A DNA stretch of 64,000 nucleotides from Gammaproteobacteria bacterium (GCA_021325575.1 JAJPGW010000010.1:124001-188000), one strand, 5' to 3'; shown: positions 36,401-44,368, numbered from the stretch's first letter. A program made the numbers and translations. Notes: generated from the sequence alone by a model not told the origin.

Positions 36401-37273
36401 GTTGGCTGGGGCTCTAAATCCGTTACCAAATTGGTCGCCGACAATTCAGCAAACATCACAGCCTTGAAAGCTGAAAAATCGAAATTAGAAATTGAAGTCG
36501 AGAGACTGCAAGAAATTGTGGGGGCTTGTCTTAGAGCCTTAAAAAAAGCTCGTGAGGGATGGTTTGAAAGCCATGGTTGCGATCAAATTCGAATTCAATT
36601 AGAAGACACAATTTTTATATCAATGCGAAAAGATTTAACAAAAATTCAGTTGATAAAATCCCAAGTTGAAACTATCTCAACCCAAATAAGAACACTTGAA
36701 ACTGTAAATGCTGGATTAGAAAAAACAGGTAGCAGAACTTTTTCCCAAATTGAGTATCAAGAATTTAAAAAACAGTTAGCCGCATCGGAAACCACATCTA
36801 CCACAAGGATTGGTCATGGTATGTCTACAGCCAGCCATGAAGTGAAAGCCCATGCCCAAGTCAAAGCGGGTCATAGCCCCGATCATCTTCATCTGTTTCA
36901 TGAAGCATCTCAAACGCATAAAGTATTAGATCCTTTTTATTCCGATGCGGGTCCTTCACTCGAGGATAGCAAACGATCTACAAAAGATAAAAAACTACAA
37001 GAGTTGAATCCTTATATGTCAGATATGGGTGATACGGTAGAACGTCCAAAAACACCAGATGAAACCACACCGCTTTTGCAAAAACAAAAAACCAGTTTTG
37101 ATATGCGTATGGCATTGAACAAATCACGAGTGATTCGTGCAGACTCAGAGCGATCAATTGCGGCCAACCCTCAAAACAAAAAAGGAAAATTGCAGCGCGC
37201 TAAAACCCTTGGGCCTAGCGAAGACATTGAATTAAAGCCATTACTCGGTGGTAAGGCTAAAAATAAACATTAA
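33491..37273 (+). CDS. Giant coiled-coil protein with one membrane segment; candidate secreted effector
   Basis: A 1260-residue protein without N-terminal signal. Residues about 1-850 are charged, largely coiled coil. One hydrophobic segment (SFFSVLLTATVIVPLATFFSW, about 857-877) is followed by a further helical region and a polar tail. Three [DE]xxPLL motifs are present: E318-LQPLL, E1191-TTPLL and E1247-LKPLL, the last 9 residues from the C-terminus. The overall plan matches the 1134-residue protein at 20-23 kb. It lies between ctaG and coxA on the opposite strand, overlapping the coxA end by 4 bases. No enzyme motif was seen; export by a type IV system is inferred from architecture only. 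Confidence 0.7.
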   Translation: MAFNRNYMTLSSPLKTRAARVADLAAMYAKVFDEQISLLHAKLETLEAKLSPEEREDIELARFNVTTYAADPESMARVAKAWEHFKKYPEIEIVIKALNIFSTARSRFEGEYQRLKETAAKLDEAFQQTIPYLQANVPQARQEQALTKFHETLRELFAGGGRRQVGSFELSQLESYREDLKLSLQGLVSGGADNKKLNLDLKELIPDFPFSEDAKKNWDEASREERQFFMDLTPAEYPEFVTIEEKKEAKATQQNFQQKLEDFKKDFGDKSPQEQIRELTIRAIQEQLDQIKKKQAVLPETTRARRGAEPEEVVESLELQPLLPRERKGAVDEELNPEEVLQFWLDFYIKEEGKGLNLNKEEDARRFARFKNVPLQKYLQDYIPRGLWMYADQIRADLKAQERVEDAKEFEKANRETGNVRISEIFGVLEGYIDQLNLENAYLAKVREMIKESISYDQIKADHDRHKRALEAQIDALMPKFNAELTKLEIETREAERKLSAEVKSVEKAFAAEIRDLSSTSYKFKQKNQKLKTDQTEKKQQDSVLELQVKQVALVLDELRELKKQAQAKEAKEAQEAESVALQQKIDKFEQHEKNLNALLKATDKLSLLAKSRSEFDEGNLNNVPAEGNLVELLEQYNSLVAEIRVADANFKQHVVRLDHIDGQYGEMAKQFDKIEKISEIMDQYRASGVTSLSQSEKEALIRYRVNPILGIKKEDLDKAFHARPLATILEEHGYHDEHEVKQASEEAIEPVFKQRQSQLAKELEKNKLQSTDDRVANLKKWLEQIEKSNYPKTIKDQATQTKDRLLRAQYEVKSELAYLKEDVSFGGRLKNGLGNFLYWTGKKLRKDYTLSENAKAKSFFSVLLTATVIVPLATFFSWLGGNKKGEQSGLERLGNALRVSGESHVKENLAKRCEITENFLRHHMVAHVRPNASIDLSPISKKPQPVVESPAGFRVNWRAHGFGVALKAFVGWGSKSVTKLVADNSANITALKAEKSKLEIEVERLQEIVGACLRALKKAREGWFESHGCDQIRIQLEDTIFISMRKDLTKIQLIKSQVETISTQIRTLETVNAGLEKTGSRTFSQIEYQEFKKQLAASETTSTTRIGHGMSTASHEVKAHAQVKAGHSPDHLHLFHEASQTHKVLDPFYSDAGPSLEDSKRSTKDKKLQELNPYMSDMGDTVERPKTPDETTPLLQKQKTSFDMRMALNKSRVIRADSERSIAANPQNKKGKLQRAKTLGPSEDIELKPLLGGKAKNKH

Positions 37274-38841
37274 TCCAAAACCGGCGCTGTCGCAAACGTA
37301 TGATACGGCGCCGGGGATTCAACTGTCCATTCAAGCCCCATAGCCCCATCCCACACTTTCGACGGCGCTTTTTTTCCACCGCGTATCGTCAGAATAATAT
37401 TCACTAAAAAAATAATTTGCGCAGCGCCCAATACAAATGCGCCAATGCTCGCAATAAAATTAAAATCCGCAAATTGCAACGCATAATCTGAAACCCGTCG
37501 CGGCATGCCTGCCAATCCTAAAAAATGCATCGGAAAAAATGTCACATTCACCGCAATCACCGTCAACCAAAAATGCCATTGGCCTAATGTTTCATTGTAA
37601 TAATGCCCAGTCCATTTCGGTAACCAATAATAAATTCCCGCCATAATCGTAAATAAAGCACCCGTCACTAACACATAATGAAAATGCGCCACCACAAAAT
37701 AGGTTTCATGATATTGATAATCCGCAGGAATAATCGCTAGCATCAATCCAGAAAATCCACCAATCGAAAATAAAATCACAAACGAAATCGCAAATAACAT
37801 CGGCGTTTCAAAGGTGAGAGCACCGCGAAACATGGTTGCAACCCAATTAAAAACTTTTATCCCCGTTGGAACTGCAATCAACATTGTCGTGTACATAAAA
37901 AATAATTGCGCGCCACTTCCCATTCCCGTCGTAAACATATGATGTGCCCACACAATATAAGAAAGAAAAGCAATTGCGCCGACGGCAAGCACCATTGATG
38001 TGTAACCAAATAATTTTTTTCGACTAAACGTGGGAATCACTTCTGAAATAATGCCAAACCCCGGCAAAATCATGATGTAAACTTCCGGATGTCCAAAAAA
38101 CCAAAAAATATGTTGATATAAAACCGGATCACCACCACCTCCTGCATTAAAAAAACTGGTACCAAAATGCCGATCAAATAACATCATGGTCACAGCCCCC
38201 GCCAAAACAGGCATCGCAATAATCAATAAAAAAGCCGTAATCAACCACGTCCAAACAAACAAAGGCATTTTCATTAACGTCATGCCTGGCGCGCGCAAAT
38301 TCAAAATCGTCGCGATGATATTAATCCCGCCCAAAATAGAAGATAAACCCATCATGTGAATGGAAATAATCACAAAATCAGTACTCGGCGGCGCAAACGT
38401 GGTTGAAAGCGGCGCATACATACTCCAACCAAAATTGGGCCCACCGCCTGCCATGAACAATGTGCTAAGCATCAGAGTGAATGCGAACGGCAACAACCAA
38501 AAACTTAAATTATTTAAGCGCGGCAACGCCATATCCGGTGCGCCAATCATCAGCGGAATCATCCAATTTGCGAGCCCAACAAACCCTGGCATGATCGCGC
38601 CAAAAATCATAATTAATCCGTGTAATGTGACTAATTCATTATAAAAATTCGGATTAAACAAATGCATGCCAGGCTTAAGAAGTTGCGCACGAATCATCAT
38701 GGCCATTAAGCCTGCGATAAAAAACATGAGCCCACTCAAGCAAAGATAAAGTGTGCCTATGTCTTTATGATTTGTGGTAAAAATCCAGCGAGCCATCCAG
38801 TGAATTATTCCTTTTTTTTCAAGATGAGTTGCATGTGTCAT
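37270..38841 (-). CDS. coxA: Cytochrome c oxidase subunit I
   Basis: A 523-residue catalytic subunit with 12 helices and heme a, heme a3 and CuB. WFFGHPEVYIMILPGFGIISEVI contains the CuB His and the cross-linked Tyr, YIVWAHHMFTTGMG the paired CuB histidines, and YFVVAHFHYVLV the heme a/a3 histidines. It begins 1 codon inside coxB (4-base overlap). Its 3' end touches that of the convergent 1260-residue gene. Confidence 0.97.
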   Translation of the reverse strand: MTHATHLEKKGIIHWMARWIFTTNHKDIGTLYLCLSGLMFFIAGLMAMMIRAQLLKPGMHLFNPNFYNELVTLHGLIMIFGAIMPGFVGLANWMIPLMIGAPDMALPRLNNLSFWLLPFAFTLMLSTLFMAGGGPNFGWSMYAPLSTTFAPPSTDFVIISIHMMGLSSILGGINIIATILNLRAPGMTLMKMPLFVWTWLITAFLLIIAMPVLAGAVTMMLFDRHFGTSFFNAGGGGDPVLYQHIFWFFGHPEVYIMILPGFGIISEVIPTFSRKKLFGYTSMVLAVGAIAFLSYIVWAHHMFTTGMGSGAQLFFMYTTMLIAVPTGIKVFNWVATMFRGALTFETPMLFAISFVILFSIGGFSGLMLAIIPADYQYHETYFVVAHFHYVLVTGALFTIMAGIYYWLPKWTGHYYNETLGQWHFWLTVIAVNVTFFPMHFLGLAGMPRRVSDYALQFADFNFIASIGAFVLGAAQIIFLVNIILTIRGGKKAPSKVWDGAMGLEWTVESPAPYHTFATAPVLD

Positions 38842-40190
38842 GAATGAGCTCCTTGCCGTGCCGCTTTAATATCATCGGGTTGCACGAGTTCTTTTCCTGG
38901 ATTTCCAAAAGAATGTCGTTCATAAGTGATGACGCCTGCCAGTTCATCATCACTGAGTTGATCTTTGAAGGCTTGCATCGCAGTGCCAGGTTTACCATTC
39001 AGTACACGATCTAAGTGTTGTGGCAATGGCCCCGTCGCGATCGGACTATTTTTTAAAGAAGGATAAGTCGGCGGCAATCCTTCTCCATTCGGCTGATGAC
39101 AAGCAACGCAAATTCGCATATAGACTTGCTCACCCATTTTCATTAATTCATCGAGCGTGTATTTTTTTCCAGGACCTGCGGGTGCGGCAGGAGCAGCAGG
39201 AGCAACCGCGGGAGCTGTAGTTGGGACTGCAGCAGGAGCAGCAGGAGCAGCAGGAGCAGCAGAAGCAGCAGGAGCAGCAGGAGCAGCAGAAGCAGCAGGA
39301 GCAGCAGCAGGAGCAGGCGCAGGCGCAGCACTTTTCACCTCTCCCCCTGTGGGAGAGGTCGACGCCGCAGGCGTCGGGTGAGGGGTGGTGACCGGAGCCC
39401 CAGCCGTCACGGTCGGCACAACAGTGCCCCCTTTCTGCTGCACCACCCAATCATCAAAATCTTTATCCGTCTTCGCCTCCACCACAATTGCCATATAAGC
39501 ATGATTAATCCCGCACAACGAAGAACACTGCCCCCGATAAGTCCCCGCTCGATTAATTCGCGTCCACGCTTCATTGATAAACCCCGGAATCGCATCCCGT
39601 TTTATCCCCAAATCCGGCACCCACCACGAATGAATCACATCATTGGAAGTCACCACAAACCGAATTTTTTTATGAATCGGCACAACGAGCGGATGATCCA
39701 CCTCACGCAAATAATATTCCCCTTTTTTGGCTGTCCCATTCAGCTGATCATAAGGCGTCGACAAATTACTAAAAAACCCAAAACCTTGATCCAGATAATC
39801 ATAACGCCATTTCCATTGGTACCCCGTAATTTTGATCGTAATATCGGGTTTATCAAAATTATTAAGATCCAATAACACTTTCGTCGCTGGAATCGCCATC
39901 AAAATTAAAATCAATAACGGAATAAAACTCCAAGTGAGCTCCACCCATAAATGTTCATGAAAACGGGCAGGTCGCGGATGGATGGATTTTCGATGAAAAA
40001 GAATTGAATAAAAAATAGTACCAAATACAATAATACCGATGACCACACAGATCCATAAAATAGTCATGTGCAAATTGTACATTTCATGACTAACAGGGCT
40101 AACGCCTGGTGTCATATTCAGTTCTGGGCTTGCATTCGCTGCACAGCTTGCGAAAAATAGCCCAATGAGAGTACACTCTCGAATTCGCAT
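38838..40190 (-). CDS. coxB: Cytochrome c oxidase subunit II fused to a cytochrome c domain
   Basis: A 450-residue caa3-type subunit II. Signal peptide (1-20); two membrane helices (about 41-65 and 84-105). The CuA site is H187, C222, C226, H230 and M233 (QCSSLCGINHAYM), with aromatic electron-entry residues in GYQWKWRYDY. A linker (about 254-341) is made of a palindromic-repeat-encoded segment (about 268-286) and an Ala/Pro repeat (SAAPAAPAA units). A cytochrome c domain with C361-VAC-H365 completes the protein. Electrons would pass from its own heme c to CuA. First gene of the split cox cluster. Confidence 0.95.
   Translation of the reverse strand: MRIRECTLIGLFFASCAANASPELNMTPGVSPVSHEMYNLHMTILWICVVIGIIVFGTIFYSILFHRKSIHPRPARFHEHLWVELTWSFIPLLILILMAIPATKVLLDLNNFDKPDITIKITGYQWKWRYDYLDQGFGFFSNLSTPYDQLNGTAKKGEYYLREVDHPLVVPIHKKIRFVVTSNDVIHSWWVPDLGIKRDAIPGFINEAWTRINRAGTYRGQCSSLCGINHAYMAIVVEAKTDKDFDDWVVQQKGGTVVPTVTAGAPVTTPHPTPAASTSPTGGEVKSAAPAPAPAAAPAASAAPAAPAASAAPAAPAAPAAVPTTAPAVAPAAPAAPAGPGKKYTLDELMKMGEQVYMRICVACHQPNGEGLPPTYPSLKNSPIATGPLPQHLDRVLNGKPGTAMQAFKDQLSDDELAGVITYERHSFGNPGKELVQPDDIKAARQGAHS
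39231..39330. repeat. Tandem 27-bp repeat coding the Ala/Pro linker of CoxB
   Basis: Runs of GCAGGAGCAGCA/GAAGCA with a 27-bp period (9 codons, SAAPAAPAA) repeat about twice, with degenerate flanks. Such GC-rich triplet tracts change length easily, so linker length may vary between strains. Confidence 0.8.
39336..39387 (-). repeat. Palindromic repeat family 2, copy 3 (inside coxB)
   Basis: On the minus strand: CACCCCTCACCCG, variable hairpin CGACGCC-TGC-GGCGTCG, then ACCTCTCCC-ACA-GGGGGAGAGGTG. It is read in frame as TPHPTPAASTSPTGGEVK, the same frame as copy 1 in the DUF559 gene. Confidence 0.9.
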
Positions 40191-40229
40191 AGGGGATTCC
40201 TTTCCTGCGATCTAGTATAAGGTATTTTT

Positions 40230-41165
40230 ATGACAGACCCAAATTTAACAAATGAATTAGTCCGAGAACTGATCCGCGAAAAACGTTCCGAAAAACGCTG
40301 GAAAAATATTCGGTTTTTGATCGTGTTTTTATTGATTGCGTTTATTGCCATCATGAGTTTTTCTGGCAATAGCATCGTATCTCTGAGTGGCCCGCAAGAT
40401 GAAAAAGGCTATGTCGCTTTTATTAAACTAGACGGCACCATCGAACCCGGCGGCAGTTTTTCGGCAGAACAAGTGTTGCCAGAATTAAAAGACGCTTTTT
40501 CAGATCATGATGCGAAAGGTGTGATATTGGATATTAATTCCGGCGGTGGCACACCGGTTCAAGCATCCATTATTCATGATGCCATTATTAATTTTAAACA
40601 AAAATATCACAAAAAAGTGATTGTGGTCGGCGAAGACATGCTTGCATCCGGGGCCTATTACATTGCCGTTGCGGGCGATAAAATTTATGTGAACCCGAAT
40701 ACGATCACCGGTTCAATTGGTGTGATCATGAAAGGGTTTGGTTTTCCTGACTTAATTAAAAAAATTGGCGTCGAACGTCGTGTTTATACTTCAGGTGTGA
40801 ATAAAGATCGTTTAGATCCATTTTTACCGCAAACACCCGAAGACATCGAAAAAATTAAAACGGTGATTACGGAAGTGCACAACAATTTTAATGAAGTCGT
40901 GTTACAAGGTCGCAGTGGTAAATTACATGCCGATCCTAAAGATTTATTTACCGGGGATTTCTGGTCGGGTCAAACCGCTTTGAAATTAGGTTTAGTGGAT
41001 GGCTTAGGCAATTTGATGGATGTATTGCATGATGAATTCCACGTCAGTAAATATAAAGATTACAGCGGGACACAAAATCTGGTGAAAGCGTTTTTTAGCC
41101 AATTTGGGACGGAAATGCGGTCGCTGTTTACTGAAAGTGATGTTGGCGTTTTAGAAAAAGTTTAG
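40230..41165 (+). CDS. sppA: Signal peptide peptidase SppA (S49 family, 36K type)
   Basis: A 311-residue membrane protease: cytoplasmic N-terminus, one helix (about 28-45), then the S49 domain. The nucleophile is S140 (DMLASGAYYIA) and the general base is likely K192 (SGVNKDRLDPF), at the spacing of the Bacillus SppA pair. INSGGGTPVQASIIHDAI and ITGSIGVIMKGFG are family motifs. It degrades leftover signal peptides. Divergent from coxB across a 39-base gap, and followed by repeat copy D. Confidence 0.92.
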   Translation: MTDPNLTNELVRELIREKRSEKRWKNIRFLIVFLLIAFIAIMSFSGNSIVSLSGPQDEKGYVAFIKLDGTIEPGGSFSAEQVLPELKDAFSDHDAKGVILDINSGGGTPVQASIIHDAIINFKQKYHKKVIVVGEDMLASGAYYIAVAGDKIYVNPNTITGSIGVIMKGFGFPDLIKKIGVERRVYTSGVNKDRLDPFLPQTPEDIEKIKTVITEVHNNFNEVVLQGRSGKLHADPKDLFTGDFWSGQTALKLGLVDGLGNLMDVLHDEFHVSKYKDYSGTQNLVKAFFSQFGTEMRSLFTESDVGVLEKV

Positions 41166-41169
41166 GATC

Positions 41170-41250
41170 GTCATTGCGAGTCGCCGTTAGGCGGCGAAGC
41201 AATCTTTCAAAAGATTGCTTCGACCGTAAAAAGCACGGTCTCGCAATAAC
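41170..41250. repeat. Palindromic repeat family 1, copy D
   Basis: GTCATTGCG / CGCAATAAC outer stem (one decayed base) with core GAAGCAATC / GATTGCTTC. The side hairpins are CGCC-GTTA-GGCG and GACCGT-AAAAAGC-ACGGTC. It sits between the convergent sppA and lipoprotein genes. Confidence 0.88.
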
Positions 41251-41259
41251 ACAACGTAT

Positions 41260-42564
41260 CTATTCACATTCCGCTTTAAAACACGCAGGATTCGGACAAG
41301 CTTCGGTAGCAATTCGCGCTTTGATAGCGCAAGGCGCGCAACTTGGATTATACCAAACCGGGATGACCACGCCTTTTCCTGACATGAAGCGCGACACATT
41401 CGTCGGTGTGCCATAAAAATAAATACTGCTTAAACCATCGGCATTGGCAAAAATTCTTTTGTCTGCAACCACATTGGCATGAGATTCATCGCGGGTGCGC
41501 ACATAAACATTGCCGCCATGCAAATAACTGCCTTGGAAGTGGGCTTCATCGCTCAAATCAACATTTAAATTGGCGGTGTGGCCTGCGAGTCCCACCATGG
41601 CGTGATTGCGTTCGCAAACATAGGTGCCGCAACTGTTCACCCAATAGAGATAAACTTGGCTGCAGTCTATTGCCACCACGCGTTTCAGATTAGCGAAGCC
41701 TACGACATTCGTTAGCCCCATCCCAGCGGCATTAATCACCAATGAATCCGTATCGGTGCCCACAATATTCACGGTACCATTCCCATGATGTACAATCGAT
41801 TGCACGCCCACACGGCCACTAATATTCACATTGCCATTACCAACTACCTTTAGACATAAATACGGCGTGCAAGTATTGATAATAGTGACTGTGCCGGATC
41901 CTGTTTGCGTAACACTTGCAACATCCAAATCACCGACGCCGACTAACATCGTATCGCCACGCCCAGATGAATTAATAATCAAACCACGGCCACTGATGTT
42001 TCGACCATAAATCGTTCCGCAGCCACACTGTTTGATGGAATGCAGATCGCGCACACCAATGCGGACGATGACTTGGCTCATCGGTGCATGAACATCGCAG
42101 GGCCCATTCAGGGTTTTGACGGTGCCCACATAAAGCGTGTTTTTATAAAATTCGATACTGACGCGTCGAGCCGCCGAATGCGGGCCAATGATAGAAACGC
42201 TGTTTCGGTCTTGGTGCCCGATAATTTGCACCTGAAAATCGCCGCCATAACTAATATTGCAAAAATTCGGGACGCGCACCACCATTTTGGAAACGGTTTG
42301 ACTCGCCGGTGCATGCAAATTTGAACGTTCAATACAATTCGGTTCACCGGTTAAAAACCAGTGATCAGCACAACGTGTCCATAATGCAGTATTGGTATTG
42401 ATATGACATAACCAGGTTTCGCGCAGCAGGGTATTTCTGGCATCCGAGGGGGTGCAGTCTTCATCCCAAATGGTTTTCTTGAAGCAATTACTATGGCAAC
42501 CGCAAGTGGTCAGTAACATGACGCATAAAAAAATAAACCAGGTGAAGCCGATTTTTTTCATCAT
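41260..42564 (-). CDS. Cysteine-rich exported protein with a repetitive beta-structure, probable lipoprotein
   Basis: A 434-residue protein. The N-terminus MMKKIGFTWFIFLCVMLLTTCGC is a signal peptide with a possible lipobox (LTTC, lipidated at C21). The mature part has repeated G-x-G-x-V-x-[IV] strands (GSGTVTIINT, GNGNVNISGRVG, GNGTVNIVG, GMGLTNVVG), suggesting a right-handed beta-helix like the DUF2807/GIN domain of putative adhesins. About 25 cysteines are present, including a terminal cluster (CAPC...CPNPAC...CE), pointing to extensive disulfides outside the cytoplasm. Its ligand is unknown. GGGAG precedes the start. Confidence 0.65.
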   Translation of the reverse strand: MMKKIGFTWFIFLCVMLLTTCGCHSNCFKKTIWDEDCTPSDARNTLLRETWLCHINTNTALWTRCADHWFLTGEPNCIERSNLHAPASQTVSKMVVRVPNFCNISYGGDFQVQIIGHQDRNSVSIIGPHSAARRVSIEFYKNTLYVGTVKTLNGPCDVHAPMSQVIVRIGVRDLHSIKQCGCGTIYGRNISGRGLIINSSGRGDTMLVGVGDLDVASVTQTGSGTVTIINTCTPYLCLKVVGNGNVNISGRVGVQSIVHHGNGTVNIVGTDTDSLVINAAGMGLTNVVGFANLKRVVAIDCSQVYLYWVNSCGTYVCERNHAMVGLAGHTANLNVDLSDEAHFQGSYLHGGNVYVRTRDESHANVVADKRIFANADGLSSIYFYGTPTNVSRFMSGKGVVIPVWYNPSCAPCAIKARIATEACPNPACFKAECE

Positions 42565-42631
42565 TTGCTCCCAGCGGACATTTAGAATTTATCATATTCT
42601 CGCCAGTTGTGTCATCCCACAAAGCCTAATT

Positions 42632-42712
42632 CGTCATTGCGAGGAGCGCTTTTTGCGACGAAGCAATCTCCAAAAGATTGCTTCGTCGCAAAAAGCGCTC
42701 CTCGCAATGACG
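42632..42712. repeat. Palindromic repeat family 1, copy E (38-bp perfect arms)
   Basis: The arms are perfectly complementary over 38 bp around the 5-base loop CCAAA. It contains the same outer stem and core as copies A-D, and both side hairpins are CGC-TTTTT-GCG / its complement. It lies between the lipoprotein gene and the TPR-methyltransferase gene. Confidence 0.95.
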
Positions 42713-42718
42713 AAAGAT

Positions 42719-44317
42719 TTATTTTTTCTCCAACACAAACAAATGCCCATAAACCGGCTCATTGTTTTGCATGCGAGTCATTGAGGTGTCATAGTGAACA
42801 ATGTTAAATTGAAACTGTTTAGCCAATTTTTCAATATAATTTTTGTGATGACAAAAACGGCCAGACTGATTCATTTTAAAATCATCATCCTCAGAAATTT
42901 CCGTATTAAAAGCAAAAAGTCCAGAAGGGACTAGCGCCTGATAAGCATTTTGAAAAATGGTGGATAAATCACCGGTATAAACCAACACATCACCCGCAAC
43001 AATCAAATCATAATCTGAATTTTTTTTCGATAGAAATTGGGATAAATCCTCATCGACTAAATTATCGTAAATATTTTTTTCGCGAGCGACCTCTAGCATT
43101 TTTGGCGAAAGATCAACGCCATCCAATTTTTTCGCGTAAGGTTTCAAGATCGCGCCGCATAAACCCGTACCGCAGCCTAAATCCAGAATATTCCATTGGT
43201 GAGCTTGCGGTTTCCGCACTGAAAAAACCGCATCACGTAATAATTCCGGTACTTTGTATTCCAATGCTTTCAATAAATGCGGCTCATAATGATCTGCATA
43301 GGCGTCAAACAAAGAGCGAATATATTCTGGAGGTGATGTCAAAAGATGTTGGTCTTTTGCAAGCAAATCAAGTATATGCTGAATCGACGTATTACCAGGT
43401 TGAATTCGCAATGCTTCCTGAAAATGATGAGTCGCAAAATTAATATGTCGTCTCACTAAAAAAGCGACAGCCAGATTGTTTTGCAGTGCAAAATCATTCG
43501 GATTTTGCTGCACCGCGCGCTGATAGTATTGAATCGCAGCATCGACATACCCTTGCTGCATGTTAATCACGCCCAGATTAAATAAAACCTGAATGTCATC
43601 CGGTTTTAATTCCAGCGCTTTAAAATAATGAAGTTTGGCGTCATTCAAATTGCCTTTTTTTAATAAACAGGTGGCAAGATTTGTTTCTGTTTCAAAATGA
43701 TTGGGATACATTTCTTCAATATGCAAAAACTCATGGATCGCCGCATCGATTTTTTCCTGTTGCATGTAAAGACAAGCAAGATGAAAATGGGCTGCAAAAT
43801 GTTTGGGTGCGAGTGAGATTAATTTTTTGAAAATGGATTCGGCGGCATCCAAATCATTTTTTTTGACGAGGGCTAAACCTAAATTGTAATAAGCATCGGC
43901 AAAATCCGGTTGTTTATCAATCGCGGTTTGATAACAGCGCACCGCATCCGCCAATTTTCCTTGCGCATAAAAAACCGTGCCAAGATTATTGAGTGCTGCA
44001 ATAAAATCAGGATCGATAGCAATTGCTTCTTCTAATATTTGTGCGGAGTGACTAAATAATCCCTGAATTTTTAAAATATTGGCAAGGTGCAACATGATTT
44101 GCAGGTTTTTTGGTTGAATTTTTAAGGCCTTTTGTAAATACTCCGAAGCTTCATCAAAATTCTCCTGTTGCGCGCAAAGAATGCCGAGCGAATGCAGCAA
44201 CTCAATATCACGCGGTGTGGATTTTAATAATCGCAAATAACCTTCTTTAGCATCGGTCAATTGACCGGAGCGATGGAGTTCAAGTAGGGTCTTTTTGTTG
44301 AGATGGTTTTTTTTCAT
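42719..44317 (-). CDS. TPR-repeat protein fused to a SAM-dependent methyltransferase
   Basis: A 532-residue protein. About nine TPR units fill residues 5-320 (for example FAAHFHLACLYMQQEKIDAAIHEF and IQVLFNLGVINMQQGYVDAAIQYYQRAV). A class I methyltransferase domain follows from about 370 with motif I ILDLGCGTGLCGAIL, then GVDLSPKMLEVA and DLIVAGDVLVYTGD. There is no signal peptide. The TPR part probably docks a protein substrate; the methyl acceptor is unknown. Similar fusions are widespread in proteobacteria. The last bases touch repeat copy E. Confidence 0.85.
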   Translation of the reverse strand: MKKNHLNKKTLLELHRSGQLTDAKEGYLRLLKSTPRDIELLHSLGILCAQQENFDEASEYLQKALKIQPKNLQIMLHLANILKIQGLFSHSAQILEEAIAIDPDFIAALNNLGTVFYAQGKLADAVRCYQTAIDKQPDFADAYYNLGLALVKKNDLDAAESIFKKLISLAPKHFAAHFHLACLYMQQEKIDAAIHEFLHIEEMYPNHFETETNLATCLLKKGNLNDAKLHYFKALELKPDDIQVLFNLGVINMQQGYVDAAIQYYQRAVQQNPNDFALQNNLAVAFLVRRHINFATHHFQEALRIQPGNTSIQHILDLLAKDQHLLTSPPEYIRSLFDAYADHYEPHLLKALEYKVPELLRDAVFSVRKPQAHQWNILDLGCGTGLCGAILKPYAKKLDGVDLSPKMLEVAREKNIYDNLVDEDLSQFLSKKNSDYDLIVAGDVLVYTGDLSTIFQNAYQALVPSGLFAFNTEISEDDDFKMNQSGRFCHHKNYIEKLAKQFQFNIVHYDTSMTRMQNNEPVYGHLFVLEKK

Positions 44318-44368
44318 AGGATAATAAGCGTATGATATGGTTAATTATACCAAAGAATTTGAAATACT

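Noticed and set aside
33330-37273. Mobile element or prophage origin of the 1260-residue gene
   Set aside because: No transposase, integrase, terminal repeats or target duplication could be seen at either edge.
39231-39330. Regular repeats that could suggest a CRISPR array
   Set aside because: The repeats are contiguous triplet-based coding DNA with no spacers and no cas genes nearby.
39143-39450. Ala-, Leu- or Cys-rich ORFs on both strands over the coxB linker
   Set aside because: They are other-frame readings of the triplet repeat; the coxB frame continues cleanly into a cytochrome c domain.
42452-42807. Plus-strand ORFs crossing repeat copy E
   Set aside because: They begin inside the lipoprotein gene on the other strand and read through the palindrome; no coding signal was seen.
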